Shown one piece after another: positions 8,901 through 17,441 of a stretch of DNA of 64,000 bases. Within the stretch, counting starts at the first letter, position 1; every line of letters begins with the position of its first letter. Below the pieces are notes generated by a model, which was given only the letters and a program-made list of their open reading frames with translations, did no database searches and was not told where the DNA came from. The position numbers were made by a program, and so were the translations under genes. Source of the DNA: Ktedonobacterales bacterium. GTDB lineage: Bacteria; Chloroflexota; Ktedonobacteria; Ktedonobacterales; DATBGS01. The DNA is taken from the NCBI GenBank assembly GCA_036557285.1, contig DATBHW010000060.1, positions 62,001 through 126,000 of the forward strand, written 5' to 3'.

Positions 8901-9377
8901 TTAGACACCAAACTTAAACGTCACCACCCCATCTACCGGCCCCAGGACCAGCAGATCGCCAGGCCGCGCAGGAACCCCCTGGCCTACCGGCACCTGACTC
9001 CCATTGAGGAACGTCTTGTTGCGGCTCCCCAGGTCTTCCACCCACCACTGCCGATCATGATACGTGATACGCGTATGCTCGCTAGAGATGCGGCTATCTT
9101 CCAGCACAATCGTATTCGTCGGCCCGCGCCCAATCGTCGTCACCGGCTCCATATCAATACGATGTCCCGGTCGGAGTGGCATCGGCCCCGGTTTGACCAC
9201 CACCAGAAAGCCCAACCCTTTATAGGCTGTTGTGCCGATACGCGCCGCCCCCGAACCGCTTACCATCCGAATCAGATCACGACGAACAACGAAGATAAGC
9301 TGGATGAGGAAAAGATAAATGAGCGCCACCAGCACGATACGCAGGATGAATAAAAACTGATCAAGCTGTAAGTCCAT
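8901..9377 (-). CDS. Membrane-anchored FHA domain protein (FhaB-like)
   Basis: 158 residues: one N-terminal transmembrane helix (about 8-32), a short linker, then an FHA phosphothreonine-binding domain (about 75-158). Key residues visible are GRGPTNTIVL, SSEHTRI and the DLGSRNKTFLNG strand-loop. The layout resembles FhaB/FipA of the actinobacterial cell-wall cluster. It probably recruits a Thr-phosphorylated partner to the membrane beside the FtsW/RodA protein encoded next to it. The gene follows fhaA after 9 bases, so the two are surely co-transcribed. No Ser/Thr kinase gene lies nearby. Confidence 0.82.
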   Translation of the reverse strand: MDLQLDQFLFILRIVLVALIYLFLIQLIFVVRRDLIRMVSGSGAARIGTTAYKGLGFLVVVKPGPMPLRPGHRIDMEPVTTIGRGPTNTIVLEDSRISSEHTRITYHDRQWWVEDLGSRNKTFLNGSQVPVGQGVPARPGDLLVLGPVDGVVTFKFGV

Positions 9378-9386
9378 GCAGGTCGC

Positions 9387-10316
9387 TTACCTCCGTTGGT
9401 GAAAAATAAAATCATAGCTTCCAACCGAGACAAGATCCCCATCACGCAGCGTATGCTGGCGAACAGTAGTACGGTTGATGCCAATCCCGTTCAAGCTGCC
9501 AAGATCATAAATGACAAAGCGGCCATTCTCAAAGCGCACCTGGGCATGATGCCGCGAGACTCGCCGATCATTCACCACAATATCGTTGGAGACATGGCGG
9601 CCAATCTGTATGACCTCACGATCTAGCCGATAGACCTGCTCCGCGCCCGTCTGGCCCCCACGTCGGCGCAGACGAAGGACCGCCTGGGGCAGATGCCCCG
9701 CCGGAGCCGCCTGGGGCGGATAAGGTATCCCTCCCGCAGAAGGAGCGCCATACGGCTGCTGGAAGTTCGATGGGGGAGCCTGGGATGGATAGGGCTGCCC
9801 TGGGCGATGCGGAGCGCCTGCCCGCGCCTGCTGGGCCTCCAGCATCGCCTGCTTAAAGCCCTCAGACACATCAATCGTTACCGTGTGCATCGGCGCATCC
9901 GGGCCAGCCAGCGCCTGCGCTACATTGGGGTTCTGCGCGGGATGGTGTGAATCAACCAGGCTAGAGTCTATATGGATATTGCCCACAACCATATGCGCGT
10001 CCACATGAAGCTTCACCACCGGTTTGGTTGTCAGCGTGTAACCGCGCTCGCGGGCCACATCAATCAAATACTGTTGTAATTCAGGAATCAGCGCGCGCCA
10101 GCTACTCAGGCCATCATAATCTTTCTGATTGAGCGCAACATCATAGAAATTATGCGCCTGGCGACGGCCCTCGCCCAGGATGAGGAGGTGATCTTCCATG
10201 TGGCGCTCCAGCTTGCGCTTGAGTTCCACAGGCTGCAATTTCGAGCGGAACACGCGGCCAAAGCTCCCTTCTACCATCGATGTCATGAACGACTCAAACT
10301 TCGAGAGCACGTTCAC
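9387..10316 (-). CDS. FhaA-like protein: DUF3662 plus FHA domain
   Basis: 309 residues. The N-terminal DUF3662/FhaA_N domain (about 1-125) begins VNVLSKFESFMTSMVEGSFGRVF. A Pro/Gln/Gly-rich linker (about 165-225) and a C-terminal FHA domain (about 228-309) follow, the latter with GRHVSNDIVV, SRHHAQV and DLGSLNG. I chose GTG 10316, seven bases after GAGGGG, because the family needs the FESF segment. This overlaps the end of ribF by 23 bases, which suggests translational coupling. In actinobacteria FhaA binds phosphorylated MviN and regulates peptidoglycan synthesis, and a similar role next to an FtsW/RodA gene is inferred here. Confidence 0.82.
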   Translation of the reverse strand: MNVLSKFESFMTSMVEGSFGRVFRSKLQPVELKRKLERHMEDHLLILGEGRRQAHNFYDVALNQKDYDGLSSWRALIPELQQYLIDVARERGYTLTTKPVVKLHVDAHMVVGNIHIDSSLVDSHHPAQNPNVAQALAGPDAPMHTVTIDVSEGFKQAMLEAQQARAGAPHRPGQPYPSQAPPSNFQQPYGAPSAGGIPYPPQAAPAGHLPQAVLRLRRRGGQTGAEQVYRLDREVIQIGRHVSNDIVVNDRRVSRHHAQVRFENGRFVIYDLGSLNGIGINRTTVRQHTLRDGDLVSVGSYDFIFHQRR

Positions 10317-11271
10317 CGCTCTCACCCCTCTCTGCCTCGCGTTCAGCATACTGGCCCAGCGCCACGCGGGCCTGCTGGACATCTACCGCAATCTGCGCTT
10401 GCAACGCTTCTACACCAGCAAAGCGCTGCTCTCCGCGCAAGCGTGCAATAAATTGCACTTCAAGTTCTTTGCCGTACAGATCCCGCTGCACATCCAGCAC
10501 ATGGACTTCGGTGAGATGCCTGGTTCCGTCCAACGTCGGGCGCACGCCAATATTTGTAGCTCCATGATACAGCGCGCCTTCTACACGGACACGCACCGCA
10601 TATACCCCATCGGCGGGGAGAATCTTACGAGGATCGATCCTCAGATTGGCTGTCGGAAAGCCCAACAGACGCCCGCGCTGATCGCCCTGCACGACCACCC
10701 CTTGCGCGCTATAGGGACGCCCCAGCAGCGCCGCTGCCTCCCCTACCTGCCCATCGGCCAGCAAGGTGCGGATATGCGTGCTGCTGATCCGCCGTTGATC
10801 GGCAACCTGCAAATCAATGGTCTGCACAGCAAAGCCACGCGCTTGCCCATATGTTGTCAGAAAGGCCATATTTCCTTCACGGTTATGCCCAAAAACAAAA
10901 TCAGTGCCTTCCACCAGCGCGCGCAGCGCCAGATGATTCATCAGCAAGTCTATAAACTCGCTTGCCGACGTGCGCGCCAGAGATGGCGTAAACGGCAACA
11001 CAACCACCAGATCAAGCATACCCAACGTCGCCAGAAGTTCCAACTTCTCCTCCAGCATCGTCAGGTAGCGAATCTGCCTTTCCGGGTGCAGCACTTCCAG
11101 CGGATGCGGCCAGAAGGTAATCATTCCGGCTTTCCCGCCCAGCGCCTTCGCAGCCAACACCGTCTGCTTGATGAGGTGCTGATGTCCTCGGTGAATGCCA
11201 TCAAACACGCCAACAGTCAGGGCAAATGGTGTATCAGGTGTCAGTGTTGCCAGATCACGAATAACCTGCAT
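10294..11271 (-). CDS. ribF: Bifunctional riboflavin kinase/FAD synthetase
   Basis: Makes FMN from riboflavin and FAD from FMN using ATP. The N-terminal nucleotidyltransferase domain shows VGVFDGIHRGHQHLI (about 20-34) with the HxGH-type motif and a conserved SSTHIR near residue 155. The C-terminal flavokinase domain shows PTANLRIDPRKILPADGVYAVRV and GVRPTLDG, then EVHVLD. The 325-residue length is normal. The start is ATG 11271; an in-frame TTG at 11295 is possible. Its place after truB in the nusA-infB block is typical of many bacteria. Confidence 0.93.
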   Translation of the reverse strand: MQVIRDLATLTPDTPFALTVGVFDGIHRGHQHLIKQTVLAAKALGGKAGMITFWPHPLEVLHPERQIRYLTMLEEKLELLATLGMLDLVVVLPFTPSLARTSASEFIDLLMNHLALRALVEGTDFVFGHNREGNMAFLTTYGQARGFAVQTIDLQVADQRRISSTHIRTLLADGQVGEAAALLGRPYSAQGVVVQGDQRGRLLGFPTANLRIDPRKILPADGVYAVRVRVEGALYHGATNIGVRPTLDGTRHLTEVHVLDVQRDLYGKELEVQFIARLRGEQRFAGVEALQAQIAVDVQQARVALGQYAEREAERGESGERALEV

Positions 11272-11454
11272 ATCAATGCTTCTCTGTCTCCCCAACTCAT
11301 ACTACCACAGCAGGGCAGTGCCTGCAATCAGTATCTCTGCGTAGTGACAATCAGAGACGCTCTTTTCCTTATCTCCGCATTACCCGCCTCGTTATCGTAC
11401 CATAGACTTCCGAAGACACCAGCCCCAAAACGGAAGAATTCCACGAGAGTGTGA

Positions 11455-11520
11455 GGTAGTTCACACTCTTCTACACTTGCTTGCGCCGGTAGTTCACACT
11501 CTTCTACACTTGCCTGCGCC
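11455..11520. repeat. 33-bp tandem duplication in the ribF-truB gap
   Basis: The gap 11272-11639 between ribF and truB holds no gene. It carries two adjacent 33-bp units (GGTAGTTCACACTCTTCTAC at the start of each) that differ at one base. The first unit also pairs with the sequence just before it, GAGTGTGA against TCACACTC, to give an 8-bp hairpin around 11447-11468. Its role is unknown; it could be a regulatory hairpin or a replication slippage product. Confidence 0.75.
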
Positions 11521-11639
11521 AGAGAGATGAAGCAGCGACCTCCGCTATCATCATCCCCACATGCTAAACGGATACCACGCCATCACGGTTTCTACAGAGC
11601 GACTATGAGCCAGAACACCAGAAAGCACATGAGATCGCG

Positions 11640-12566
11640 CTAATCCACAGGCGTGCTATTAAGTACTTTCTGGGGACGCCAGGTGTGGGTAGAGGCTTGC
11701 CAGCAGAGAATACCCAGAAAACGCCCGTCGGTGGAATACGCCCGCAAGAGCGAGGCATCGAGTAGTAACGGCCCTTCTTCTAAAGCCTGTAGAGTGGAAG
11801 ACCCGGCAAATTGAAGCTCCTGACCCAGCAGCACCCGCTTCTCCGCAGCCGGTCCCACAATGACAGCCAGGCGATCAAGCAGCGCCTCATCAGCCGCATA
11901 GAGGTAGTTGACCCAGCTCCCATCTTCCAGCGCCTGGGCTAATTCTTCCAGAGTCAGGCTCTCATCCAGCGTAAATGGGCCGCTGCGCAAGCGCACCAGA
12001 CCGCCCAGGTGCGCTCCACACCCCAGGCGCTCCCCCAGATCATACGCCAGCGAACGAATGTACGTCCCTTTGCTGCATTCCACCTCCAGCGTCAGCGCCG
12101 GAAGCTGCCAATCCACTATATCCAGCCGATAGATGTCTATGGGTCGCGCCTGGCGCTCTGCCTCAATCCCTGCGCGAGCCAGCTTGTACAACGGCTGTCC
12201 GGCCAGTTTAATCGCTGAATACAGGGGAGGGAGTTGCATCTGATGTCCCAGGAACTCCGGCAGCGCCTTCGCAATCTGCTCGCGTGTCAGATGAACCGGC
12301 GCGCTGCGCAGCGCCTCGCCCTCAGCATCGTAAGTATCCGTCACCACCCCAAACACCACGACAGCCCGATAGCATTTACCGCTCGCGCTCAGATATTCCG
12401 CCACCCGTGTCGCCTTGCCCAGACAGACAGGCAAGACACCGCTGGCAGCCGGGTCCAGCGTACCAGCATGCCCCACACGCCGCTGCCGCGTGAGCCGCCG
12501 CACGCGCGCCACGACATCATGGGAAGTCATGCCGACAGCTTTATCTATGTTAAAAATCCCATCCAT
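11640..12566 (-). CDS. truB: tRNA pseudouridine(55) synthase
   Basis: Converts U55 in the T loop of tRNAs to pseudouridine. The 308-residue protein opens with MDGIFNIDKAVGMTSHDVV. It has the catalytic block RRVGHAGTLDPAASGVLPV, in which the Asp of TLDP is the nucleophile, and continues with the YRAVVVFGVVTDTYDAEG strand. A C-terminal PUA-like region follows. It sits 33 bases downstream of the nrnA-like gene in the translation block. Confidence 0.95.
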   Translation of the reverse strand: MDGIFNIDKAVGMTSHDVVARVRRLTRQRRVGHAGTLDPAASGVLPVCLGKATRVAEYLSASGKCYRAVVVFGVVTDTYDAEGEALRSAPVHLTREQIAKALPEFLGHQMQLPPLYSAIKLAGQPLYKLARAGIEAERQARPIDIYRLDIVDWQLPALTLEVECSKGTYIRSLAYDLGERLGCGAHLGGLVRLRSGPFTLDESLTLEELAQALEDGSWVNYLYAADEALLDRLAVIVGPAAEKRVLLGQELQFAGSSTLQALEEGPLLLDASLLRAYSTDGRFLGILCWQASTHTWRPQKVLNSTPVD

Positions 12567-12599
12567 ACCGGAGACCCATACCCATCAGGAAAAAACGTA

Positions 12600-13631
12600 C
12601 TACTTCTGTTTCTTATGCTCTGCATCACGCAACTGCTGTTCCAGATACGCCAGCGTCTCGCGCCTGGCCTCGTCAAACGTCCCCTGAAAGGCGAAACCAG
12701 CAGCGCGCACATGCCCCCCGCCGCCGAAGTGCGCCGCCATCGCCGCCGCGTCGTAGGGATGAACGGTACGCAAGCTCACTCGCGGGCAGCCATCTGGATG
12801 CTCCTTGAAGAGCGCCGCAATCTGAGCGCCTTGAATATCAATCAAATAGCTGGGCAGCCCATCCTCCAGATCAGCAGTCGCCCCGCTCTTCTGAAGCATC
12901 TTTTCCGTCAAAACCGACCAGACCAGCCGACCATCAAGGGCGCTTTCCACCGCGCTAAGCACCTGCCCCCAGAGGCGCACCTTCGGGAGCGAATTGATCC
13001 GATAGACCGGCTTGACAATATCTGCCGGAACGGCCCCGGCGCGCATCAAATGAGCAGCCGCCTCCAGCGTGCGCGGCGTGGTGGCGCTGAACTCGAAGGC
13101 GCGGGTATCAGTGATAATACCCGTCAGCAGGCATATAGCCGCATCACGGGAAATAGCAGCGCCCACCTGCATCAGCAGCAGCGTAATCACTTCTGCCGTC
13201 GCCGCCGACGCCACATCAATGATATTCACCTGCCCACAGCCCTCTGAGGTAACATGATGATCGATGTTCACCACCAGCGCGTGGTCCAGAAACGCGCGGT
13301 GTCGCTCGTAGAGCGCGCCATAGCGGCTCAGTTCCCCTGCATCCAGAGCAACCACCAGATCAAACGCCTCGTCCCCCAGATCGGTCTGCGCCTCGGTCAC
13401 GCCCGGCAAAAACGCATAGAGCGCGGGCGGTGGGTCGGCGCAGGCGACTACACAGGTCTTCCCGAATCCCCGCAGCACATGCGCCAGACCCAACGCCGCT
13501 CCCAGCGCGTCCCCATCGGGGTGTTCATGCGCCAGCAGAGCGATGCGCTCGGCCTCCATCATCAACGCCCAGGCCGCCTGAACCTGTTCGCTGTCAAGCC
13601 CTTCTGAAGCGTCGTTCGAGAATTGAACCAC
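12600..13631 (-). CDS. nrnA: DHH-family phosphoesterase, NrnA-type
   Basis: Predicted nanoRNase/pAp phosphatase that degrades 2-5 nt RNAs and dephosphorylates pAp. The DHH domain shows LLAHEHPDGDALGAALGL (metal-binding His-Asp cluster near residue 37), the Asp in VVALDAGE and the name motif as NIDHHVTSE. The DHHA1 domain ends with HFGGGGHVRAAGF, binding the substrate end. The start is GTG 13631, a few bases after AAAGGGGGG. The longer open frame upstream would overlap the rbfA-nrnA hairpin and has no ribosome site. This gene between rbfA and truB is a common arrangement. Confidence 0.88.
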   Translation of the reverse strand: MVQFSNDASEGLDSEQVQAAWALMMEAERIALLAHEHPDGDALGAALGLAHVLRGFGKTCVVACADPPPALYAFLPGVTEAQTDLGDEAFDLVVALDAGELSRYGALYERHRAFLDHALVVNIDHHVTSEGCGQVNIIDVASAATAEVITLLLMQVGAAISRDAAICLLTGIITDTRAFEFSATTPRTLEAAAHLMRAGAVPADIVKPVYRINSLPKVRLWGQVLSAVESALDGRLVWSVLTEKMLQKSGATADLEDGLPSYLIDIQGAQIAALFKEHPDGCPRVSLRTVHPYDAAAMAAHFGGGGHVRAAGFAFQGTFDEARRETLAYLEQQLRDAEHKKQK

Positions 13632-13664
13632 AGAATCCCCCCTTTCGCGCCAGCGCATACAGAG

Positions 13665-13703
13665 ACGGCAGGAGCAGGAAGCGTGTCTCCCTGCTCCCGC
13701 CGT
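13665..13703 (-). promoter_or_regulatory. Hairpin between rbfA and nrnA
   Basis: ACGGC-A-GGAGCAGG pairs with CCTGCTCC-C-GCCGT, a 13-bp stem with one mismatch and an 11-base loop. It lies in the 91-base gap between rbfA and nrnA. There is no T tract, so it may be a processing or attenuation hairpin and not a full terminator. Confidence 0.5.
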
Positions 13704-13722
13704 TCTAACAACCCTGCGCTCA

Positions 13723-14172
13723 TCAGGTCTGATCATTTCGCTGAGGCGCGCGCGCCTCGGAGGGGTGTTCCTGCCGTTCAATTGCTGGCGTCGGCCCTCG
13801 CGCTCCCTCGCTGGATGACGCCATCTGTCCCTGAGTCTCCATCTCGTGAATCAACTGGAGAATCCGTGTCCCGCGCTCGATAGATTCATCCAACCGGAAC
13901 AGAATATCTGGCGTATGGCGAATAGTGAGGCGCTGCGCCAGTTCATGGCGCAGGAATCCAGCAGCATGTTCCAGACCTTGCAGCGTTGCCCGCTGCTCTT
14001 CGGGGGCGCCAAGGACACTGACAAACACTTTTGCATGGCGCAAATCACCCGAAAGCTCCACATCGGTAATGCTGGCAAAACCAATACGCGGGTCTTTCAT
14101 GCGGGTGCGAATCAGATCACTCAACTCTTCGGCAATCACCTCGGCGAGTTGTTCTTGTCGCCACGTCGTCAT
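13723..14172 (-). CDS. rbfA: Ribosome-binding factor A
   Basis: Binds the 30S subunit and helps mature the 5' end of 16S rRNA. The 149-residue protein carries the type II KH-like fold. Visible are IAEELSDLIRTRMKDPRIGFASITDVELSGDLRHAKVFVSVLG and, at the end of the fold, LRHELAQRLTIRHTPDILFRLDESIERG, which are diagnostic. A 40-residue polar tail follows. The start is ATG 14172, with GGGAGGTGG just before it. Confidence 0.93.
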   Translation of the reverse strand: MTTWRQEQLAEVIAEELSDLIRTRMKDPRIGFASITDVELSGDLRHAKVFVSVLGAPEEQRATLQGLEHAAGFLRHELAQRLTIRHTPDILFRLDESIERGTRILQLIHEMETQGQMASSSEGARGPTPAIERQEHPSEARAPQRNDQT

Positions 14173-14224
14173 AAGGACCACCTCCCTGAAGATTAGAAGG
14201 CCAGCGCTCAAGCCCTGAAGGCTG

Positions 14225-14260
14225 GGAAAGAGACACTGGCGCTGGGTCAGCGCCTCTTTC
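14225..14260 (-). terminator. Hairpin in the infB-rbfA gap
   Basis: GGAAAGAG pairs with the CTCTTTC on the far side, and GGCGCTG with CAGCGCC inside it. The structure fills the 112-base gap between infB and rbfA. It lacks a clear U tract on the minus strand, so it may reduce and not stop transcription. Confidence 0.45.
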
Positions 14261-14284
14261 CTCATGGGCCAGTCCCTTGTGGCC

Positions 14285-16588
14285 CTAAGCCCTCACCTTA
14301 GAAAACGCCTCAATGACATCGCCAACTTCAAACTGATTGAAATCTTCAAGCGTCACCCCACACTCAAAGCCGCTGGCAACCTCGCGCACATCATCCTTGC
14401 CGCGCCGCAGCGAAGCAATCTGCCCACTCAAGACTACTTTCCCATTGCGCAGCACACGCGCCTGAGAAGAGCGCATCAGCTTGCCATCGGTGATACGGCA
14501 GCCAGCGATAACCGTCGTCTTGCCAACCTTGAAGAGTTGCAAGACCTCAGCATGCCCATCAACCTGCTCACGATACGTGGGTTCCAGCATGCCCTTCAGA
14601 GCCGCCTCAATATCATCGCCGAGCTTATAGATAACATCATACGAGCGAATATCAACGCCCTCGTTCTGCGCCAGACGCTGCGCCGCAGAATCAACTTTGA
14701 CACTAAAGCCAATAATGACCGCGTTGGAGGCGGAAGCCAGATGGACATCTGTCTCGGAAATATTGCCCACGCCATCGTGCAGAATACGCACCTTCACAGT
14801 ATCCTCGTCAAGCCGGTCCAGCGTTTGCTTGATCGCCTCTAATGAACCTTGCACGTCAGCTTTGATGAGCAGGTTTAATTCTTTGACCTTCCCTGCCTGA
14901 ATCTCGGATGAAAGACTATCCAGGCTGATAGCTCGCGTGCCGCCCGCGCTCTCCACTTTCTGTTGTTGCGCATGCTGGGTGGCAAGGGACCGCGCCGTTT
15001 TCTCGTCAGCTACCTCCACCAGCCGATCACCAGCCCTGGGTACTTCAGGCAGGCCAAGAATCTCGACTGGTGTGCTAGGGCCAGCCTTCTTGATCTGCTT
15101 GCCCTTGTCGTCGAACATCGCACGCACCCGACCAAAAATAGCGCCAACCACCACCACATCGCCCACTTTCAATGAGCCTTGCTCGATCAGCACCGTCGCC
15201 GCAACACCCCGGTTTTTATCCAGCCTGGACTCAATAATAGCCCCCAGCACTTTAGCCTGCGGGTTCGCTTTGAGGTCTTGCACATCGGCTACCAGCAAGA
15301 TCATCTCTAGCAATTCATCAATACCCGTATTCTGTCTTGCAGAGACAGGAACGCAGACCACATCGCCGCCATATTCTTCGATCACCACTCCGGCATCAGC
15401 AAGCTGACTCTTCACATGATCAGGGTTCGCGCCCGGCTTATCCATCTTGTTGAGCGCCACGATAATAGGCACCTTAGCCGCGCGTGCGTGGTCAATCGCC
15501 TCCAGTGTCTGGGGCATCACGCCATCATCCGCCGCGACGACAATCACCGCAATGTCTGTCACCTGCGCCCCACGCGCGCGCATGGCGGTAAATGCCTCAT
15601 GCCCGGGTGTGTCAAGGAACGTGATCTTCTTCCCATTCACCTCCACCTGATACGCGCCGATATGCTGGGTAATGCCACCAGCCTCACCCGCTGCCACGCG
15701 CGTCTTGCGAATAGTATCCAGGAGCGAGGTCTTCCCATGATCCACATGCCCCATCACCGTCACCACTGGTGAGCGATGGACCAGATGCGCCTCATGGTGC
15801 CCGCCAGCATGTCCGCTCGGCTCATGCTTCTGAGCACTCTGTGTCGGGGGAGGCGCGGCCTCCAGAGTTTCGTAGCCAAGCTCCTTTGCCACAAGCGCAG
15901 CAGACTCATAGGTAATGACCTGATTAATATTGGCAAGAATATTGTGCTTGAATAACTCACGAATGATCTCCATCGGCGCCACTTCCAGCAGCGCCGCCAG
16001 ATCGCGCACCGGAACCTGCGGGGGAATCGCCACTGGCTCGGTTGGCCGGGCCTTCACAGCCACTGCTGTGCGCCCCTGCCCATTCGTCGGCCCTCCAGCC
16101 GATTGGCGGCGATCAGTGCGCCGACCGGAAGAGCGTCCATTGTGGGATCGGCCACGACCAGATGGCGGCCCTGATGGGCGCCTACCAGCAGCACTGCCGC
16201 CTGAGCCATTACGGGCTGATCCGACAGGCCCCGATGAGCGCGGCCCAAAACCTCCTTGCGCCGGGCGAAATGACCCCGAAGACGCCGGACGATAAGGTAC
16301 GCTCCCAGAGGGAGAACGATTCCCCGCCTCAGAGGAGGCTCCTGGCCTTGGCGGGAAACCACCAGACGGCGGGCGATTGAAAGGCGCGCCCTGGCCTGCT
16401 GGCCGGGCAGGATAATTTGCGCTCGCGGGACCGCTCTGACTCGCAGGGCGGGCAGGCGCTTCGCTCGATGCAGGAGGGCTGGATGGTGTTCCAGCCGAGC
16501 GCCGCTGAGGTGATCGAGAGGTGGGGTTCGAGCGAGGCTCCTTCTCCGAACCTTCAGGGTGTTCAAAATCAGCAGGATGCTGCGTCAT
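14285..16588 (-). CDS. infB: Translation initiation factor IF-2
   Basis: GTPase that brings fMet-tRNA to the 30S subunit and promotes subunit joining. The 767 residues comprise a long disordered N-terminal region rich in Pro, Ser, Gly and Arg (about 1-185) and an IF2_N helical motif ([21 protein letters not shown], about 190). The G domain (about 268-440) shows [20 protein letters not shown] and NKMDK. Domains II, III and the C-terminal fMet-tRNA-binding domain end at [19 protein letters not shown]. The start ATG 16588 follows AAGGAGGT. Upstream lies a strong hairpin with a T tract, so infB may have separate transcription from nusA-ylxR. Confidence 0.96.
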   Translation of the reverse strand: MTQHPADFEHPEGSEKEPRSNPTSRSPQRRSAGTPSSPPASSEAPARPASQSGPASANYPARPAGQGAPFNRPPSGGFPPRPGASSEAGNRSPSGSVPYRPASSGSFRPAQGGFGPRSSGPVGSARNGSGGSAAGRRPSGPPSGRGRSHNGRSSGRRTDRRQSAGGPTNGQGRTAVAVKARPTEPVAIPPQVPVRDLAALLEVAPMEIIRELFKHNILANINQVITYESAALVAKELGYETLEAAPPPTQSAQKHEPSGHAGGHHEAHLVHRSPVVTVMGHVDHGKTSLLDTIRKTRVAAGEAGGITQHIGAYQVEVNGKKITFLDTPGHEAFTAMRARGAQVTDIAVIVVAADDGVMPQTLEAIDHARAAKVPIIVALNKMDKPGANPDHVKSQLADAGVVIEEYGGDVVCVPVSARQNTGIDELLEMILLVADVQDLKANPQAKVLGAIIESRLDKNRGVAATVLIEQGSLKVGDVVVVGAIFGRVRAMFDDKGKQIKKAGPSTPVEILGLPEVPRAGDRLVEVADEKTARSLATQHAQQQKVESAGGTRAISLDSLSSEIQAGKVKELNLLIKADVQGSLEAIKQTLDRLDEDTVKVRILHDGVGNISETDVHLASASNAVIIGFSVKVDSAAQRLAQNEGVDIRSYDVIYKLGDDIEAALKGMLEPTYREQVDGHAEVLQLFKVGKTTVIAGCRITDGKLMRSSQARVLRNGKVVLSGQIASLRRGKDDVREVASGFECGVTLEDFNQFEVGDVIEAFSKVRA

Positions 16589-16681
16589 GTCTTACCTCCT
16601 TCGATGCTGTGACGACCTCAGCTAAGGCTACAGGTACAGCTATCGATCTTGTAAAAAGAGTAGTGCAGAAATGGGAACGAC

Positions 16682-16727
16682 CAAAAATAACAGGGCTGGC
16701 GCTCTCCACAAAGAGAGGCCAGCCCTG
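16682..16727 (-). terminator. Intrinsic terminator or attenuator before infB
   Basis: The 398-base gap 16589-16986 has no gene. On the minus strand, CAGGGCTGGC pairs with GCCAGCCCTG with further pairing inside (CTCTC/GAGAG). The stem is followed directly by TTATTTTTGG, a classic intrinsic terminator shape. It lies inside the nusA-ylxR-infB cluster, so it would either end the first part or attenuate readthrough into infB. Confidence 0.75.
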
Positions 16728-16986
16728 AAGGGATGCAGTTATCCGGCCCTGGTCGATTCGCGCAGCTTTTTCGCTTATGCTATTCAGGTCGCAAACATCG
16801 GCTTGCCATAACTGCCTCCCCGCATTGGCTGCCAGCCTCTCTGCGGGACTGTTGAGATGGTCCATCGTGGACAAACATCAGAGATACGATGACGATAGAT
16901 TGGAAACACATACGAAAAGAATACACTGACTATAGCAGCGATTCCGGTGCAGCGCCTTGCATGCTTCATGCAGCGCCATCCCCGCG

Positions 16987-17421
16987 TTATGGCGAGCGTT
17001 CGGACGCTGCTGCCACGACACGAGGCGCCGCCTCTGGCTGGGGCAATGTTGCTGCGTAAGCTTCCAGCGCAGCGCGATCTTCCTCAGAGATCGTTGTTTC
17101 TAATTCCTGCTCCAGGCGCTTCTTTTTCAGGGCTATCGCCCAGCAAGAGCGCGTGGCGCACAGATAAGCGCCCCGGCCCGACTTCTTCCCCGTCGGGTCC
17201 ATTTCGACATGCCCCTCTGGTGTGCGCACAATACGCAGCAATTCCCGCTTTGGCTTGACCTGATGGCAGGCAACACACGTGCGCTGAGGCACATGCCTGG
17301 GGCGCTTGGGAGCATTGGCGCGCTTACCTTGCGCAGCTTGAGCAGAGGTTCCAGTCACCTCGCTGCCTCCCTTCTTTATCAGAGCATCAAGAGCAGAGCG
17401 ATTTCTCGCTTCTGTGTTCAT
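16987..17421 (-). CDS. ylxR: YlxR/DUF448 protein
   Basis: Small RNA-binding protein of the YlxR (DUF448) family, found between nusA and infB in many bacteria. The core is at about residues 45-115: RTCVACHQVKPKRELLRIVR, then TGKKSGRGAYLCATRSCWAIALKKK. Its 144 residues include longer tails at both ends than the roughly 90-residue B. subtilis protein. The stop of nusA is 20 bases upstream. In other species YlxR associates with RNase P or acts as a regulator; the role here is inferred. Confidence 0.88.
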   Translation of the reverse strand: MNTEARNRSALDALIKKGGSEVTGTSAQAAQGKRANAPKRPRHVPQRTCVACHQVKPKRELLRIVRTPEGHVEMDPTGKKSGRGAYLCATRSCWAIALKKKRLEQELETTISEEDRAALEAYAATLPQPEAAPRVVAAASERSP

Positions 17422-17441
17422 ATTCAGCGACGCCAGGCAGA

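Noticed and set aside
10198-11454. Long plus-strand frame across fhaA and ribF
   Set aside because: Antisense shadow; both minus genes are well supported by domain motifs.
16569-16874. Short minus-strand frame in the ylxR-infB gap
   Set aside because: Runs through a terminator hairpin, has no ribosome site, and does not resemble the L7Ae-type gene that sometimes follows ylxR.
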